Shown: positions 56,205-64,000 of the stretch, one piece after another
Position numbering within the stretch: the first letter of the stretch is position 1
Layout of the letters: every line of letters begins with the position of its first letter
NCBI RefSeq assembly: GCF_001189955.1
Contig: NZ_LFLT01000002.1
Location: 241,670-305,669 of the forward strand
Origin: Herbaspirillum chlorophenolicum
GTDB lineage: Bacteria; Pseudomonadota; Gammaproteobacteria; Burkholderiales; Burkholderiaceae_D
DNA length: 64,000 nt
Direction: 5' to 3'
Made by a program: the position numbers and the translations under genes
Notes under the pieces: generated by a model
What the model was told of the DNA's origin: nothing
Seen by the model: the letters and a program-made list of their open reading frames with translations, nothing else
Databases searched by the model: none

Positions 56205-56933
56205 ATGACATCATCCCACCGCCCCAGCGCCCGCGCCGTTTCGCAACTGCGCGATGTGCGCCTGACGCGCCATTACACCAAGCATGCCGAAGGTTCGGTG
56301 CTGGTCGAATTCGGCGACACCCGCGTGCTGTGCACCGCCAGCATCGAAGAGAAGGTACCGGGTTTTCTCAAAGGAAAAGGCCAGGGCTGGCTGACCGCCG
56401 AGTACGGCATGCTGCCGCGCTCGACGCATACGCGGATGGATCGTGAAGCCGCCAAGGGCAAGCAGTCCGGCCGCACGCAGGAGATCCAGCGCCTGATCGG
56501 CCGCGCATTGCGCGCCGCATTCGACCTGGAAGCCTTCGGCGAACGCACGCTGCATCTTGACTGCGACGTGCTGCAGGCCGACGGCGGTACCCGCACCGCT
56601 GCCATTACCGGAGCCATGGTGGCGGCTTACGATGCGTTTTCGGTACTCAAGTCGCGTAGGCTGGTGGAGTCGATCCCGCTGAAGCATTTCGTTGCCGCCA
56701 TCTCGGTGGGCGTCTACAAGGGCGTGCCGGTACTGGACCTGGACTACCTGGAAGATTCCGATTGCGACACCGACATGAACGTGGTGATGACCGATGCCGG
56801 CCATTTCGTCGAAGTGCAGGGTACGGCTGAAGGCGCGGCATTCGACCGCGCTACCCTGAACAGCCTGCTGGACCTGGCCCAGCAGGGCATTGCCACACTC
56901 AACACCTTGCAAAAGCAGGCACTGGGCCTCTGA
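56205..56933 (+). CDS. rph: Ribonuclease PH
   Basis: A 242-residue phosphorolytic exonuclease that trims tRNA 3' ends. [45 protein letters not shown] and [18 protein letters not shown] are family signatures, the last with phosphate-binding residues. The start [11 protein letters not shown] has AAGGACCGAGC ahead; an upstream extension of 29 codons is rejected. Length equals E. coli Rph (238). It is followed by a terminator and then rdgB. Confidence 0.97.
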   Translation: MTSSHRPSARAVSQLRDVRLTRHYTKHAEGSVLVEFGDTRVLCTASIEEKVPGFLKGKGQGWLTAEYGMLPRSTHTRMDREAAKGKQSGRTQEIQRLIGRALRAAFDLEAFGERTLHLDCDVLQADGGTRTAAITGAMVAAYDAFSVLKSRRLVESIPLKHFVAAISVGVYKGVPVLDLDYLEDSDCDTDMNVVMTDAGHFVEVQGTAEGAAFDRATLNSLLDLAQQGIATLNTLQKQALGL

Positions 56934-56990
56934 TTCCCGGCTATCCTGCGGTTGCGCGTGAATCGTTTTACAATGCGCACATCGCATAGG

Positions 56991-57023
56991 AACGCCATGT
57001 TGAACCGACGACATGGCGTTTTT
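56991..57023 (+). terminator. Rho-independent terminator after rph
   Basis: AACGCCATGT (56991-57000) pairs with ACATGGCGTT (57011-57020) across a 10-base loop, followed by TTT. It lies between rph and rdgB, so these neighbours are at least partly separate units. Confidence 0.75.
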
Positions 57024-57086
57024 CATTGCACCGGCGAAAGCTTTGCAAACCTTGCAAGCCGCCGTTCAACTCTCACTCAGACAAGC

Positions 57087-57677
57087 ATGGATACCAAGCA
57101 AAAGATCGTGATGGCGTCGAACAACGCCGGCAAGCTCAAGGAGTTCGCCAGCCTGTTGGGCGACATCGGTTTCGACGTGCGCGCGCAGGGCGAATTCAAC
57201 GTTCCGGAAGCGGAAGAGCCTTTCGGCACTTTCGTCGAGAATGCGCTGACCAAGGCCCGCCATGCATCCCGCCTGACCGGCCTGCCGGCGCTGGCTGACG
57301 ATTCCGGCGTATGCGTCAATGCCCTGGGCGGCGCGCCCGGCGTGTATTCGGCGCGCTATGCGGGCGAGCCGAAATCGGACGCCGCCAATAATGCCAAGCT
57401 GGTCGAGGATCTGGCCGCGCATGCCGACAAATCGGCTTATTATTATTGCGTGCTGGTCTATGTGCGCCATGCCGGCGATCCCCAGCCGGTGATTGCCGAT
57501 GGCGTATGGAAAGGCGAGATCGTGGCTGACGCGCGCGGCGAGGGTGGTTTCGGTTACGACCCGTATTTCCTGTTGCCGCAATTGGGCAAGACCGCCGCGC
57601 AGTTGAGCGCGGCCGAGAAGAACGCCGTCTCCCACCGGGGGCAGGCATTGCGTGCGTTGGTAGAGAAGCTGAAATGA
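57087..57677 (+). CDS. rdgB: dITP/XTP pyrophosphatase RdgB
   Basis: A 196-residue Ham1-type house-cleaning enzyme hydrolysing dITP and XTP. IVMASNNAGKLKEFASLL, LADDSGVCVNALGGAPGVYS, GGFGYDPYFLLP and SHRGQALRALV are all present. The start MDTKQKIVMAS was chosen because this ATG opens the conserved N-terminus; no strong ribosome site is seen, and longer in-frame starts cross the terminator upstream. Its stop overlaps hemW by ATGA, so the two are translationally coupled. Confidence 0.95.
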   Translation: MDTKQKIVMASNNAGKLKEFASLLGDIGFDVRAQGEFNVPEAEEPFGTFVENALTKARHASRLTGLPALADDSGVCVNALGGAPGVYSARYAGEPKSDAANNAKLVEDLAAHADKSAYYYCVLVYVRHAGDPQPVIADGVWKGEIVADARGEGGFGYDPYFLLPQLGKTAAQLSAAEKNAVSHRGQALRALVEKLK

Positions 57678-58918
57678 TCCCGATCAAACCAGTTGCGGCC
57701 AATGTACCCGCCGGACAGGCACAGGGCGGTCCCGCCCAGGCTGCGCTGGCCTTCCTGAAGCCGGGCAGCCTGCAACTGACGGCTTTGCCGCCGCTGTCGC
57801 TGTATGTGCATTTTCCGTGGTGCGTGCGTAAATGCCCGTACTGCGACTTCAATTCGCATGAAGTGAAGGGCAGCTTCCCGGAACAGGAATACCTGGACGC
57901 CTTGCGTACGGATCTTGAAATGGCGCTGCCGCTGATCTGGGGCCGCAAGATCACCACCATCTTCATCGGCGGCGGCACGCCCAGCCTGTTGTCGGCTGCC
58001 GGACTGGATCGTTTGCTGTCGGATGTGCGCACCTTGTTGCCGTTCGACAGCGACATCGAAATCACGATGGAAGCCAATCCTGGCACGTTTGAAGCCGAGA
58101 AATTCCGTTCCTACCGCGAAAGCGGCATCAATCGCCTGTCGATCGGCATCCAGAGTTTCAATGCCAGCCATCTGAAGGCGCTGGGCCGCATCCATAATGG
58201 CGGGCAGGCGTTGAAGGCGGTGGAGATTGCACACGCCAACTTCGACAATTTCAACCTCGACCTGATGTATGCGTTACCGTCGCAGACGCTGGCCGAAGCC
58301 CGCGCCGACATCGAAACTGCGCTCGCTTTCGCGCCGCCGCATCTGTCGCTGTACCACCTGACGCTGGAGCCGAACACGCTGTTCGCCAAGTTCCCGCCGG
58401 CAGTGCCTGACGACGACGCCAGTGCCGACATGCAAGACATGATTATGCAACTGACATCGGCCGCCGGTTATGGCAACTATGAAGTGTCGGCCTATGCCCA
58501 GCCCAAGCGGCGCGCCAGGCACAATCTCAATTACTGGCAATTCGGTGACTACCTGGGCATCGGCGCCGGCGCCCATTCCAAACTATCCTTCCCGCACCGT
58601 ATCGTGCGCCAGGTGCGCTACAAGCATCCCCAGGCCTATCTGGATCAGATTCGCGCCGGAGCGCCGATCCAGGAGGAGGCCGAGATCGGGCGCGATGCCC
58701 TGGGTTTTGAATTCATGCTCAATGCGCTGCGCCTGACGGAAGGGTTCTCGCCGAACCTGTTTGCCGAACGTACCGGCATGGGTTTGAATCAGATCCAAAA
58801 GCAACTGGATCTGGCGGAGGAAAAAGGAATGTTGTATCGCGATCACGCTTTGATCCGTCCAACCGATTTGGGTCGTCGTTTTTTGAATGATTTGCAAGAA
58901 ATTTTCCTGTCGGATTAA
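57674..58918 (+). CDS. hemW: Radical SAM heme chaperone HemW
   Basis: A 414-residue protein with the radical-SAM cluster motif CVRKCPYCDF (Cys-x3-Cys-x2-Cys). After LSLYVHFPW come IGGGTPSLLS, NPGTF and RLSIGIQSFN, typical of HemW (formerly HemN-like YggW). HemW delivers heme to respiratory proteins and is not a coproporphyrinogen dehydrogenase; the motif and length fit HemW. A Pro/Ala-rich N-terminal extension of about 35 residues precedes the fold. Its start overlaps rdgB by four bases. Confidence 0.94.
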   Translation: MIPIKPVAANVPAGQAQGGPAQAALAFLKPGSLQLTALPPLSLYVHFPWCVRKCPYCDFNSHEVKGSFPEQEYLDALRTDLEMALPLIWGRKITTIFIGGGTPSLLSAAGLDRLLSDVRTLLPFDSDIEITMEANPGTFEAEKFRSYRESGINRLSIGIQSFNASHLKALGRIHNGGQALKAVEIAHANFDNFNLDLMYALPSQTLAEARADIETALAFAPPHLSLYHLTLEPNTLFAKFPPAVPDDDASADMQDMIMQLTSAAGYGNYEVSAYAQPKRRARHNLNYWQFGDYLGIGAGAHSKLSFPHRIVRQVRYKHPQAYLDQIRAGAPIQEEAEIGRDALGFEFMLNALRLTEGFSPNLFAERTGMGLNQIQKQLDLAEEKGMLYRDHALIRPTDLGRRFLNDLQEIFLSD

Positions 58919-59062
58919 AGCTTGCTTGCAAGGCCATTTTTATCAGGTATATTTGGGAAAATTTGAATTTAATTAAGAATTCTGCTGGGAAACCTTCAAT
59001 GGTTTTTCATCATGAATGAGCGCCTCAAACAACAAAAAGAGGGGCGCCAACGATAAAAGAAT

Positions 59063-60262
59063 ATGGCTGTCCAGGATAAAAGCGTTTCTTTTCCTCTCGT
59101 GTTTTTACAGCCTGTAGCCGACGTTCATCACGTATGGACTGCACTGTCTCTGCACATTTCGCCCATTGATGAGGATGGCAGTGCACTGCTGTCCCGTTTA
59201 TTCAACGAATTCAACCTGCATGACGCCTTGGGCGGATTGACTTGCATCATCCCGGTCAGGGATCCTGCGGTATTCGCGCCTGAGTTCGCACATCCCATTC
59301 CCAAGGGGCAGATCACCCTGCGTGTGCCGGTCGAGCATTGCGTCGACCCCGGCAAGATCGATGCGTTGGACTGGCTTTACAGCCGCGGCTTTTCGATCAT
59401 CGCCGACGGCCTGCCTGCACAGGGCGCGGCCATGTTTCCTTTTGTCGAATCGATTGCGCTTGACGCCAGCGTCGGCCGGTTGCCGGACGCGGTGCAGTGG
59501 CTGCACCGCCTGCGCGGACCGCACCTGGCGGAAAACATCGGTGATGCGATCCAGTTCGATCGCTGCCGCGCGGAAGGTTTCCGGTGGTTTGCCGGCGACT
59601 ATGCGCTGCATCCCGACAGCCGCCTCTCGCAAAAGAATTCGATCTCCCGCGCGCGCCTCTTGAAACTGCTGGGGCTGGTCGCGCGCGATGCCGATGCCGG
59701 TGAACTGGAGTCGCTGCTCAAGCAGGATCCCGCGTTGTCCTACCAGCTTTTCAAACTGGTCAGTTCGGCCGCCTTCGGCTTCTCGGCGCATATCACGAAC
59801 TTCACCCAGGCCATCAACCTGCTGGGACGGCGCCAGTTGCAGCGCTGGCTGCAGTTGCTGTTGTATGCACGCTTCCCGGGCGATGAGTCGGCCAATCCCT
59901 TGTTGCCGCGTGCGGCAGCGCGTGCTGCGATGATGGAGTCGATGGCGCAGCGGGTCGATTGCACCCGCGAGGAGCTGGATCGGGCCTTCATCACCGGCAT
60001 GTTCTCGCTGCTCGATATCCTGTTGGGCATGCCGCTGCAAGACATCATCGAGCCGCTCAAGCTGCCGGTGGATATCGTCAATGCGCTGACCACCCGCACT
60101 GGGCGGCTGGGCAAGTTGCTGGATGTCGTGGAGCGATCCGAATACGGCCGCATTCCCCTGCGGCATGCCGACCTTGAGGCCGCCGGCCTCGATGCCAGGG
60201 TGTATTGCGAATGTCTGTTAGAGGCCTTTGGCTGGGCAACCAGAGTCAGCACAGAGGCCTGA
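59063..60262 (+). CDS. HDOD protein with strongly degenerate EAL-like N-terminus
   Basis: A 399-residue protein. The first 190 residues are similar in position to the EAL-like part of the protein at 24 kb but retain no EAL motif (IIADGLP in place of LDDFG). The C-terminal 200 residues are an HDOD domain, with DPALSYQLFKLVSSAAFGFSA and LLGRRQLQRWLQLLLYARF. HDOD proteins act as signalling adaptors. It is five bases ahead of a PAS-GGDEF-EAL gene, so both are one unit and probably one signalling pathway. The ATG at 59063 has only a weak ribosome site. Confidence 0.82.
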   Translation: MAVQDKSVSFPLVFLQPVADVHHVWTALSLHISPIDEDGSALLSRLFNEFNLHDALGGLTCIIPVRDPAVFAPEFAHPIPKGQITLRVPVEHCVDPGKIDALDWLYSRGFSIIADGLPAQGAAMFPFVESIALDASVGRLPDAVQWLHRLRGPHLAENIGDAIQFDRCRAEGFRWFAGDYALHPDSRLSQKNSISRARLLKLLGLVARDADAGELESLLKQDPALSYQLFKLVSSAAFGFSAHITNFTQAINLLGRRQLQRWLQLLLYARFPGDESANPLLPRAAARAAMMESMAQRVDCTREELDRAFITGMFSLLDILLGMPLQDIIEPLKLPVDIVNALTTRTGRLGKLLDVVERSEYGRIPLRHADLEAAGLDARVYCECLLEAFGWATRVSTEA

Positions 60263-60267
60263 ATTCC

Positions 60268-62337
60268 ATGATCTCCTCCGTTAGCACCGACGATCTGGCA
60301 TGTTGTTCCGCATTGCTGGATGCGATGCAGAACCTGCATGGGCAGGTGCTATCTGCTGCGCTCGGGGGGATTGCGTCCGCTTTCCTGAAGCGACCCGGCG
60401 GTAAATACCAGCCCGGTCCGGCGCCGGAAGGGGAAATGCTCAAGCAGGCCGTCGGATATGAGAGCGAGCATTTCGGCTATTACCTCTTTCCCGATCCAGC
60501 CGAGACTTACAGCCAGCTGGAGTGCCAGCGCCTGACGATGCTGGCGGGCTTTACCGGCCGCCTGTTGCAGCGCCAGGCCGATACGGAAAAACGGGCGCGT
60601 TCGCTCGACCAGATCGAGGCCAAGCTGGAGCAGCAGGCGCAGATCCTGAACCAGATGCACGAGTCGGTGATCACCATGGATCCGGCCGGTTTCATCACCA
60701 GCTGGAACCGCGGCGCCGAGCAACTGTTCGGCTATACCGCGATGGAAGCCATCGGCCGCAACGTATTGTTCCTCTATGAGAACGAAGACGAAGAGGATTC
60801 GCTGGCCGATATGTTCGTGGAGCAGGGCGGGCGCGAGATGGAAGTGCGTCGCCGCAAGAAATCCGGCGAGACCTTCTGGGCCAGCCTGTCGTTATCGGTC
60901 ATGCGCGACCAGCACGGCAATCCGATCGGCCTGATCGGCTACATCAACGACATCACCGAGCGCAAGAACGCCGAAAAGCTGATCCACCATCTGGCTTATT
61001 ACGATTCGCTGACCGGCTTGCCCAACCGCACGCTGCTCACGCGCACCGTCGACGAGGCCCTGCTGGAAGCCCGGCAGGACAGCATGCATGGCTGCGTGAT
61101 GTTCATCGACCTGAACCGCTTCAAGCCCATCAACGACACGCTGGGCCACGTGGCCGGCGATATGCTCTTGGTGGAAGTGGCAATCCGCCTGCGCCGCGCG
61201 CTGCGCGAGCAGGATGTGGTGGCGCGCCTGGGCGCCGACGAATTCGCTGTGGCGCTGTTCGATATCGACAAGGATTACCACCCTGGCTTCGTCGCGCAGA
61301 AGCTGTTGGCGCTGTTCGACGAACCGTTCTTCATCGATGGCCACGAACTGCGCGTAGGGGCGAGCATCGGCGTGAGCATGTATCCGGAAGATGCCAGCGA
61401 TACCGAAACCTTGCTGCGCCTGGCCGACATCGCCATGTATCGGGCCAAGCAGGGCGGCGAGAACAACGAGGGTGGTTACGCGTATTACAGCGAAGAGATG
61501 AACAGCAACACGCTGGACCTGCTGCGCATCGAGACCGGTCTCCTGCATGCCTTCGAATACAACGAACTGCTGTTGTACTACCAGCCGAAGGTGGACATGC
61601 TGACCGGGGGCATCACCGGCGCCGAGGCGCTGGTACGCTGGCAGCATCCGGAGCGCGGCTTGCTGCTGCCGGGCGAATTCATTCCCATTGCCGAAGAGAC
61701 CGGCCTGATCGTGCAATTGAGCGATTGGGTGCTGGATGCCGTATGCAACCAGGCGCGTGCATGGAAGGATGCCGGTATGGCGCCGATCCGTATCGCCCTG
61801 AACGTGACTGCGCGCGAATTTACCCGTTCATTGCCGGACCGCATTCGGGCGGCACTGAGCCGGCACCAGCTCGGCGGCGAATGGCTGGAGCTGGAAATTA
61901 CGGAAAGCATGCTGATGCACAGCACGGATCGTGTGATTTCCATCATGGAAAAGATTTGCAGCCTGGGCATCACGATTTCTCTCGATGATTTCGGCACCGG
62001 CTATTCCAGCCTGTCCTACCTCAAGCGTTTCCCGATCAATACCCTGAAGATCGACCGCTCGTTCACCATGGGTATTCCGGACGACACCAACGATTGCGCG
62101 ATTGCCAGCGCCATCATCGGCATCGCCAAGCAGTTGCGCCACAAGGTGATCGCCGAAGGCGTGGAAACCGAAAAGCAGTTCAATTTCCTCAAGGAAGCCG
62201 GCTGCAATGAGCTGCAGGGCTACATTTTCTCGCGCCCGGTGCCGGCCGACGATTTCCATCGCATGCTGCTGGAAGGCCGACGGCTCAAGATCATCGGCGA
62301 GCATCCTTCGTTGCCGCTGGACGACATCGGCCTCTGA
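60268..62337 (+). CDS. PAS-GGDEF-EAL c-di-GMP phosphodiesterase
   Basis: A 689-residue cytoplasmic c-di-GMP enzyme. An N-terminal GAF-like region (1-110), a coiled segment (SLDQIEAKLEQQAQILNQMH), a PAS/PAC domain (about 130-250, GFITSWNRGAEQLFGYTAME), a GGDEF domain with altered motif RLGADEF (GADEF), and an EAL domain with intact EALVRWQHPE, ITESMLMHS and DDFGTGYSSLSYLK. The altered GGDEF suggests loss of cyclase activity with possible GTP sensing, so the protein most likely degrades c-di-GMP. The start MISSVSTDDLA lies just after the HDOD stop; an extension of 21 codons overlaps that gene and is rejected. Confidence 0.92.
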   Translation: MISSVSTDDLACCSALLDAMQNLHGQVLSAALGGIASAFLKRPGGKYQPGPAPEGEMLKQAVGYESEHFGYYLFPDPAETYSQLECQRLTMLAGFTGRLLQRQADTEKRARSLDQIEAKLEQQAQILNQMHESVITMDPAGFITSWNRGAEQLFGYTAMEAIGRNVLFLYENEDEEDSLADMFVEQGGREMEVRRRKKSGETFWASLSLSVMRDQHGNPIGLIGYINDITERKNAEKLIHHLAYYDSLTGLPNRTLLTRTVDEALLEARQDSMHGCVMFIDLNRFKPINDTLGHVAGDMLLVEVAIRLRRALREQDVVARLGADEFAVALFDIDKDYHPGFVAQKLLALFDEPFFIDGHELRVGASIGVSMYPEDASDTETLLRLADIAMYRAKQGGENNEGGYAYYSEEMNSNTLDLLRIETGLLHAFEYNELLLYYQPKVDMLTGGITGAEALVRWQHPERGLLLPGEFIPIAEETGLIVQLSDWVLDAVCNQARAWKDAGMAPIRIALNVTAREFTRSLPDRIRAALSRHQLGGEWLELEITESMLMHSTDRVISIMEKICSLGITISLDDFGTGYSSLSYLKRFPINTLKIDRSFTMGIPDDTNDCAIASAIIGIAKQLRHKVIAEGVETEKQFNFLKEAGCNELQGYIFSRPVPADDFHRMLLEGRRLKIIGEHPSLPLDDIGL

Positions 62338-62368
62338 GAACCTCGTTCGTGTCAGGAAATCGAGTGTA

Positions 62369-62400
62369 GCCGGCGGTGATACTGCCGGCCATTTTCTTTT
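62369..62400. terminator. Terminator between PAS-GGDEF-EAL gene and solute-binding protein
   Basis: GCCGGCGGT pairs with ACTGCCGGC (one G-T wobble, GAT loop) and is followed by CATTTTCTTTT on the plus strand. Confidence 0.75.
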
Positions 62401-62434
62401 GCCGGTCGCGATGCGTTTTGCAGGGCACGCCTGC

Positions 62435-63286
62435 TCAGTCGTTCGCTTTGGCGACGATTGCACCTTCAATACCGTGCCGCGTGAGCGATGCCGCGACAAA
62501 ACCCGATGCTTTCATTTCTTCGACAAAGGCGGACAGATAGCTGGCCGCTTCCTCGCCACGATTCTTGGGCACGCCCATGGCCTGGCGGATCACCATGAAG
62601 CGTTGCTCCAGGATGCGCAGGCCGCCGGCTTTTTGCGCATCGTGCTCAAGTTGCTGCTTCACGCCCGCAGCCACAGCCAGGTTTTGGTCGAGGAAGGCTT
62701 GTACCACGGCTGGCGAGGTAGGGATGCGCACGATGGTCGCGTTCTTGAGTTCGCGCGTGAGGAAGAGATCGTAGGCGCTGCCTTTGCCGACGGCGACGGT
62801 GGTTCCCGCTTGGTCGACCTGTTCATTCGTTGTAATCGCTGAATCCTTGCGCACCGCATAGTAGCCTTCGATCAGCACGTAGGGGCGGGTAAAACTGATT
62901 TCCTGCCCACGTTTGGGATCGATCGCGAAGAAGCCGATATCGGCCTGGTTGCGTTCGATGTTTTCCACCGAAATGCCGGCCGACTTCACCACCACCAACT
63001 GCAAGGGCACGCCGAGCCGTCGCGCGAGTTCGCGGGCCAGGTCGACCGATACGCCGACCGCTTCACCTGTTTTGGCGTCGAGGTTGGCGAGCACCGGATT
63101 GCCCAGATTGATCGACGCGCGCAGCGTACCTTGCGGGGCGAAGGTCTTTGCCATGGCGGTGGAAGCGGGGGCTTGCTGTTTCGTTTGCGGCAGCGAATCC
63201 TGGGCGGATGCCAGGATCGGCATGCCCAGCAGCGATAACAGCGAGACGATGGCGATGGGGGGATGGATGGTGGTGAGGCTTTTCAT
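62435..63286 (-). CDS. Family 3 amino-acid-type solute-binding protein
   Basis: A 283-residue periplasmic binding protein. MKSLTTIHPPIAIVSLLSLL begins a signal peptide ending near ASAQ. The mature part has the family 3 signature GEAVGVSVDLARELARRLGVPLQLV and IGFFAIDPKRGQEISFTRPYVLIEGYYAV, then FVEEMKASGF near the end. It probably feeds an amino acid or similar solute to an ABC permease not seen in the window, or acts as a stand-alone sensor. GGAGACC precedes the start by 12 bases. An upstream frame of 120 codons is rejected as a shadow. It diverges from a broken LysR gene. Confidence 0.85.
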   Translation of the reverse strand: MKSLTTIHPPIAIVSLLSLLGMPILASAQDSLPQTKQQAPASTAMAKTFAPQGTLRASINLGNPVLANLDAKTGEAVGVSVDLARELARRLGVPLQLVVVKSAGISVENIERNQADIGFFAIDPKRGQEISFTRPYVLIEGYYAVRKDSAITTNEQVDQAGTTVAVGKGSAYDLFLTRELKNATIVRIPTSPAVVQAFLDQNLAVAAGVKQQLEHDAQKAGGLRILEQRFMVIRQAMGVPKNRGEEAASYLSAFVEEMKASGFVAASLTRHGIEGAIVAKAND

Positions 63287-63494
63287 GATCCAAGGTCTCC
63301 AGAATGGGCATGTTGGGGGTGAATGCGGCGATGTGTGTGGAAGAGGATAGCTGAGTAGCGGCATGCATGTATGGGGTCTCATGTCTGCTTGTGGTGGTGG
63401 AATGCGCCACACAAGTGGATGACAGAGCTTTAGCGGCCACACGGCCCCCTCGGTAGCTGCTAGACTTGCCAAACAGATATGAGCCGGATTCATA

Positions 63495-63658
63495 ATGAAG
63501 AACATTGACCTCAATATCCGGCAGGTATTCTTTGTTATTGCCAGGGAGCGAAGTTTTGCTCGTGCGACCGCGCAGATTGGCGTCTCGCAGTCTGCCTTGG
63601 GGCATTCAATGTAACAGACGCGGGAGAACGGCTGCTGTTGAAGCACTCAAGCAAGTGA
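63495..63658 (+). pseudogene. LysR-family regulator remnant with internal deletion
   Basis: The first part (63495-63611) reads MKNIDLNIRQVFFVIARERS, then SFARATAQIGVSQSALGHSM, the first two-thirds of a LysR helix-turn-helix, and stops at TAA (63612-63614). From 63611 another frame reads VTDAGERLLLKHSSK and stops at 63658. That is the sequence normally found about 20-25 residues further on. The middle of the DNA-binding domain has been deleted, and the effector domain is absent. It sits opposite the solute-binding protein it probably once regulated. Confidence 0.75.
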
Positions 63659-63822
63659 TGCGAGTACTGGAACGCGTGAAGGGCGCAGGTTTGGACCCGG
63701 AGGAGTCTTCGTTTCAGGTGATCAAGAATCTGTTCGTCGACAAGAAAATGCGAGACAAGGGTTTGGCCAAAAACACGGCAGCCTGTTGTTTCCTAAGCAG
63801 TACCAATTGGTTGGTCAAATGA
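63658..63822 (+). CDS. Small ORF of unknown function, ATGA-coupled
   Basis: A 54-codon frame starting at an ATG that overlaps the LysR-remnant stop. Its product (MRVLERVKGAGLDPEESSFQ onward) ends SSTNWLVK. It could be real or be the remains of a longer frame. Its TGA overlaps the next ATG by four bases, the arrangement of coupled genes. I do not recognise it. Confidence 0.3.
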   Translation: MRVLERVKGAGLDPEESSFQVIKNLFVDKKMRDKGLAKNTAACCFLSSTNWLVK

Positions 63823-64000
63823 AGCAGATATCTTGGTGGAAAATGGGAAAAACGTTCAAGCAGACGATGCGTGAATACAATTGGGAAAAGAATTTCCTGG
63901 TGAGACGATGGAAATTACGCATGCGTTTTGCGTTGATGGGCATGATTAGATGTGTCTTGTGGCCCAGAAGAAAAAAATATGATTTGTCATCGGTCAAAAA
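63819..64000 (+). CDS. Partial ORF of unknown function running off the window
   Basis: An open frame of 60 codons up to the end of the window, starting MKQISWWKMGKTFKQTMREY. The product is very basic (many Lys and Arg) with Trp residues, and the DNA is AT-richer than the rest of the window. The start overlaps the preceding stop (ATGA). The rest lies outside the window. I do not recognise it; horizontal gain or decay is possible. Confidence 0.4.
   Translation, partial: MKQISWWKMGKTFKQTMREYNWEKNFLVRRWKLRMRFALMGMIRCVLWPRRKKYDLSSVK

Overview
The window looks like chromosomal DNA of a high-GC betaproteobacterium of the Burkholderiales. The family Oxalobacteraceae is the best guess, with Herbaspirillum or a close relative most likely. 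This rests on gene content (yicC-gmk-rpoZ-spoT order, DUF3422, RlmJ, the EpsE/EpsF/EpsG/EpsL-type exopolysaccharide locus, AaeXAB-like efflux, HDOD signalling proteins) and not on any database search. I saw no rRNA, tRNA, CRISPR array, insertion sequence or prophage.

Left part (1-28 kb) is mostly housekeeping and transport. It holds the 3' part of an Nramp Mn/Fe transporter, then a minus-strand four-gene aromatic-acid-type efflux operon (outer-membrane lipoprotein, FUSC pump, DUF1656, HlyD adaptor) diverging from a LysR gene. Next come crcB, clpB with a clear sigma-32 promoter, a CACHE-HAMP-GGDEF cyclase with an RraA-family gene behind it, a second FUSC membrane protein, a PaaI-like thioesterase, isocitrate lyase, modABC with a divergent short ModE, a ClC transporter, rlmJ, an EAL-HDOD protein, a membrane protein of unknown role, a two-domain methylglyoxal-synthase-like protein, greB and a DUF3422 protein.

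Middle part (29.4-49.2 kb) is a complete Wzx/Wzy-type exopolysaccharide locus. One short minus-strand unit carries a glycosyltransferase and a GMC oxidoreductase fused to an aldo/keto reductase. A plus-strand unit carries a WecG/TagA-type transferase, the initiating undecaprenyl-phosphate hexose-1-phosphate transferase and a GNAT-like acyltransferase. A ten-gene minus-strand operon runs epsE, epsF, epsG, flippase, glycosyltransferase, ligase/polymerase, glycoside hydrolase, epsL, acyltransferase, deacetylase. No exosortase gene is present, although EpsE/F/G/L are the types usually linked with exosortase B.

Right part (49.6-64 kb) holds azoR with a divergent LysR regulator, the spoT-rpoZ-gmk-yicC stringent-response/nucleotide operon (minus strand), rph, rdgB-hemW, a second HDOD protein coupled to a PAS-GGDEF-EAL protein, and an amino-acid-type solute-binding protein. 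It ends in a decayed AT-richer stretch with a LysR pseudogene that has lost an internal segment and two small ATGA-coupled reading frames running off the edge.

The most unusual items are the tandem methylglyoxal-synthase-like domains, the GMC-AKR fusion inside the polysaccharide locus, the molybdate system in which both ModE and ModC lack their usual molybdate-binding domains, the 42-bp imperfect direct repeat upstream of aceA, and the broken regulator with coupled small ORFs at the right edge.
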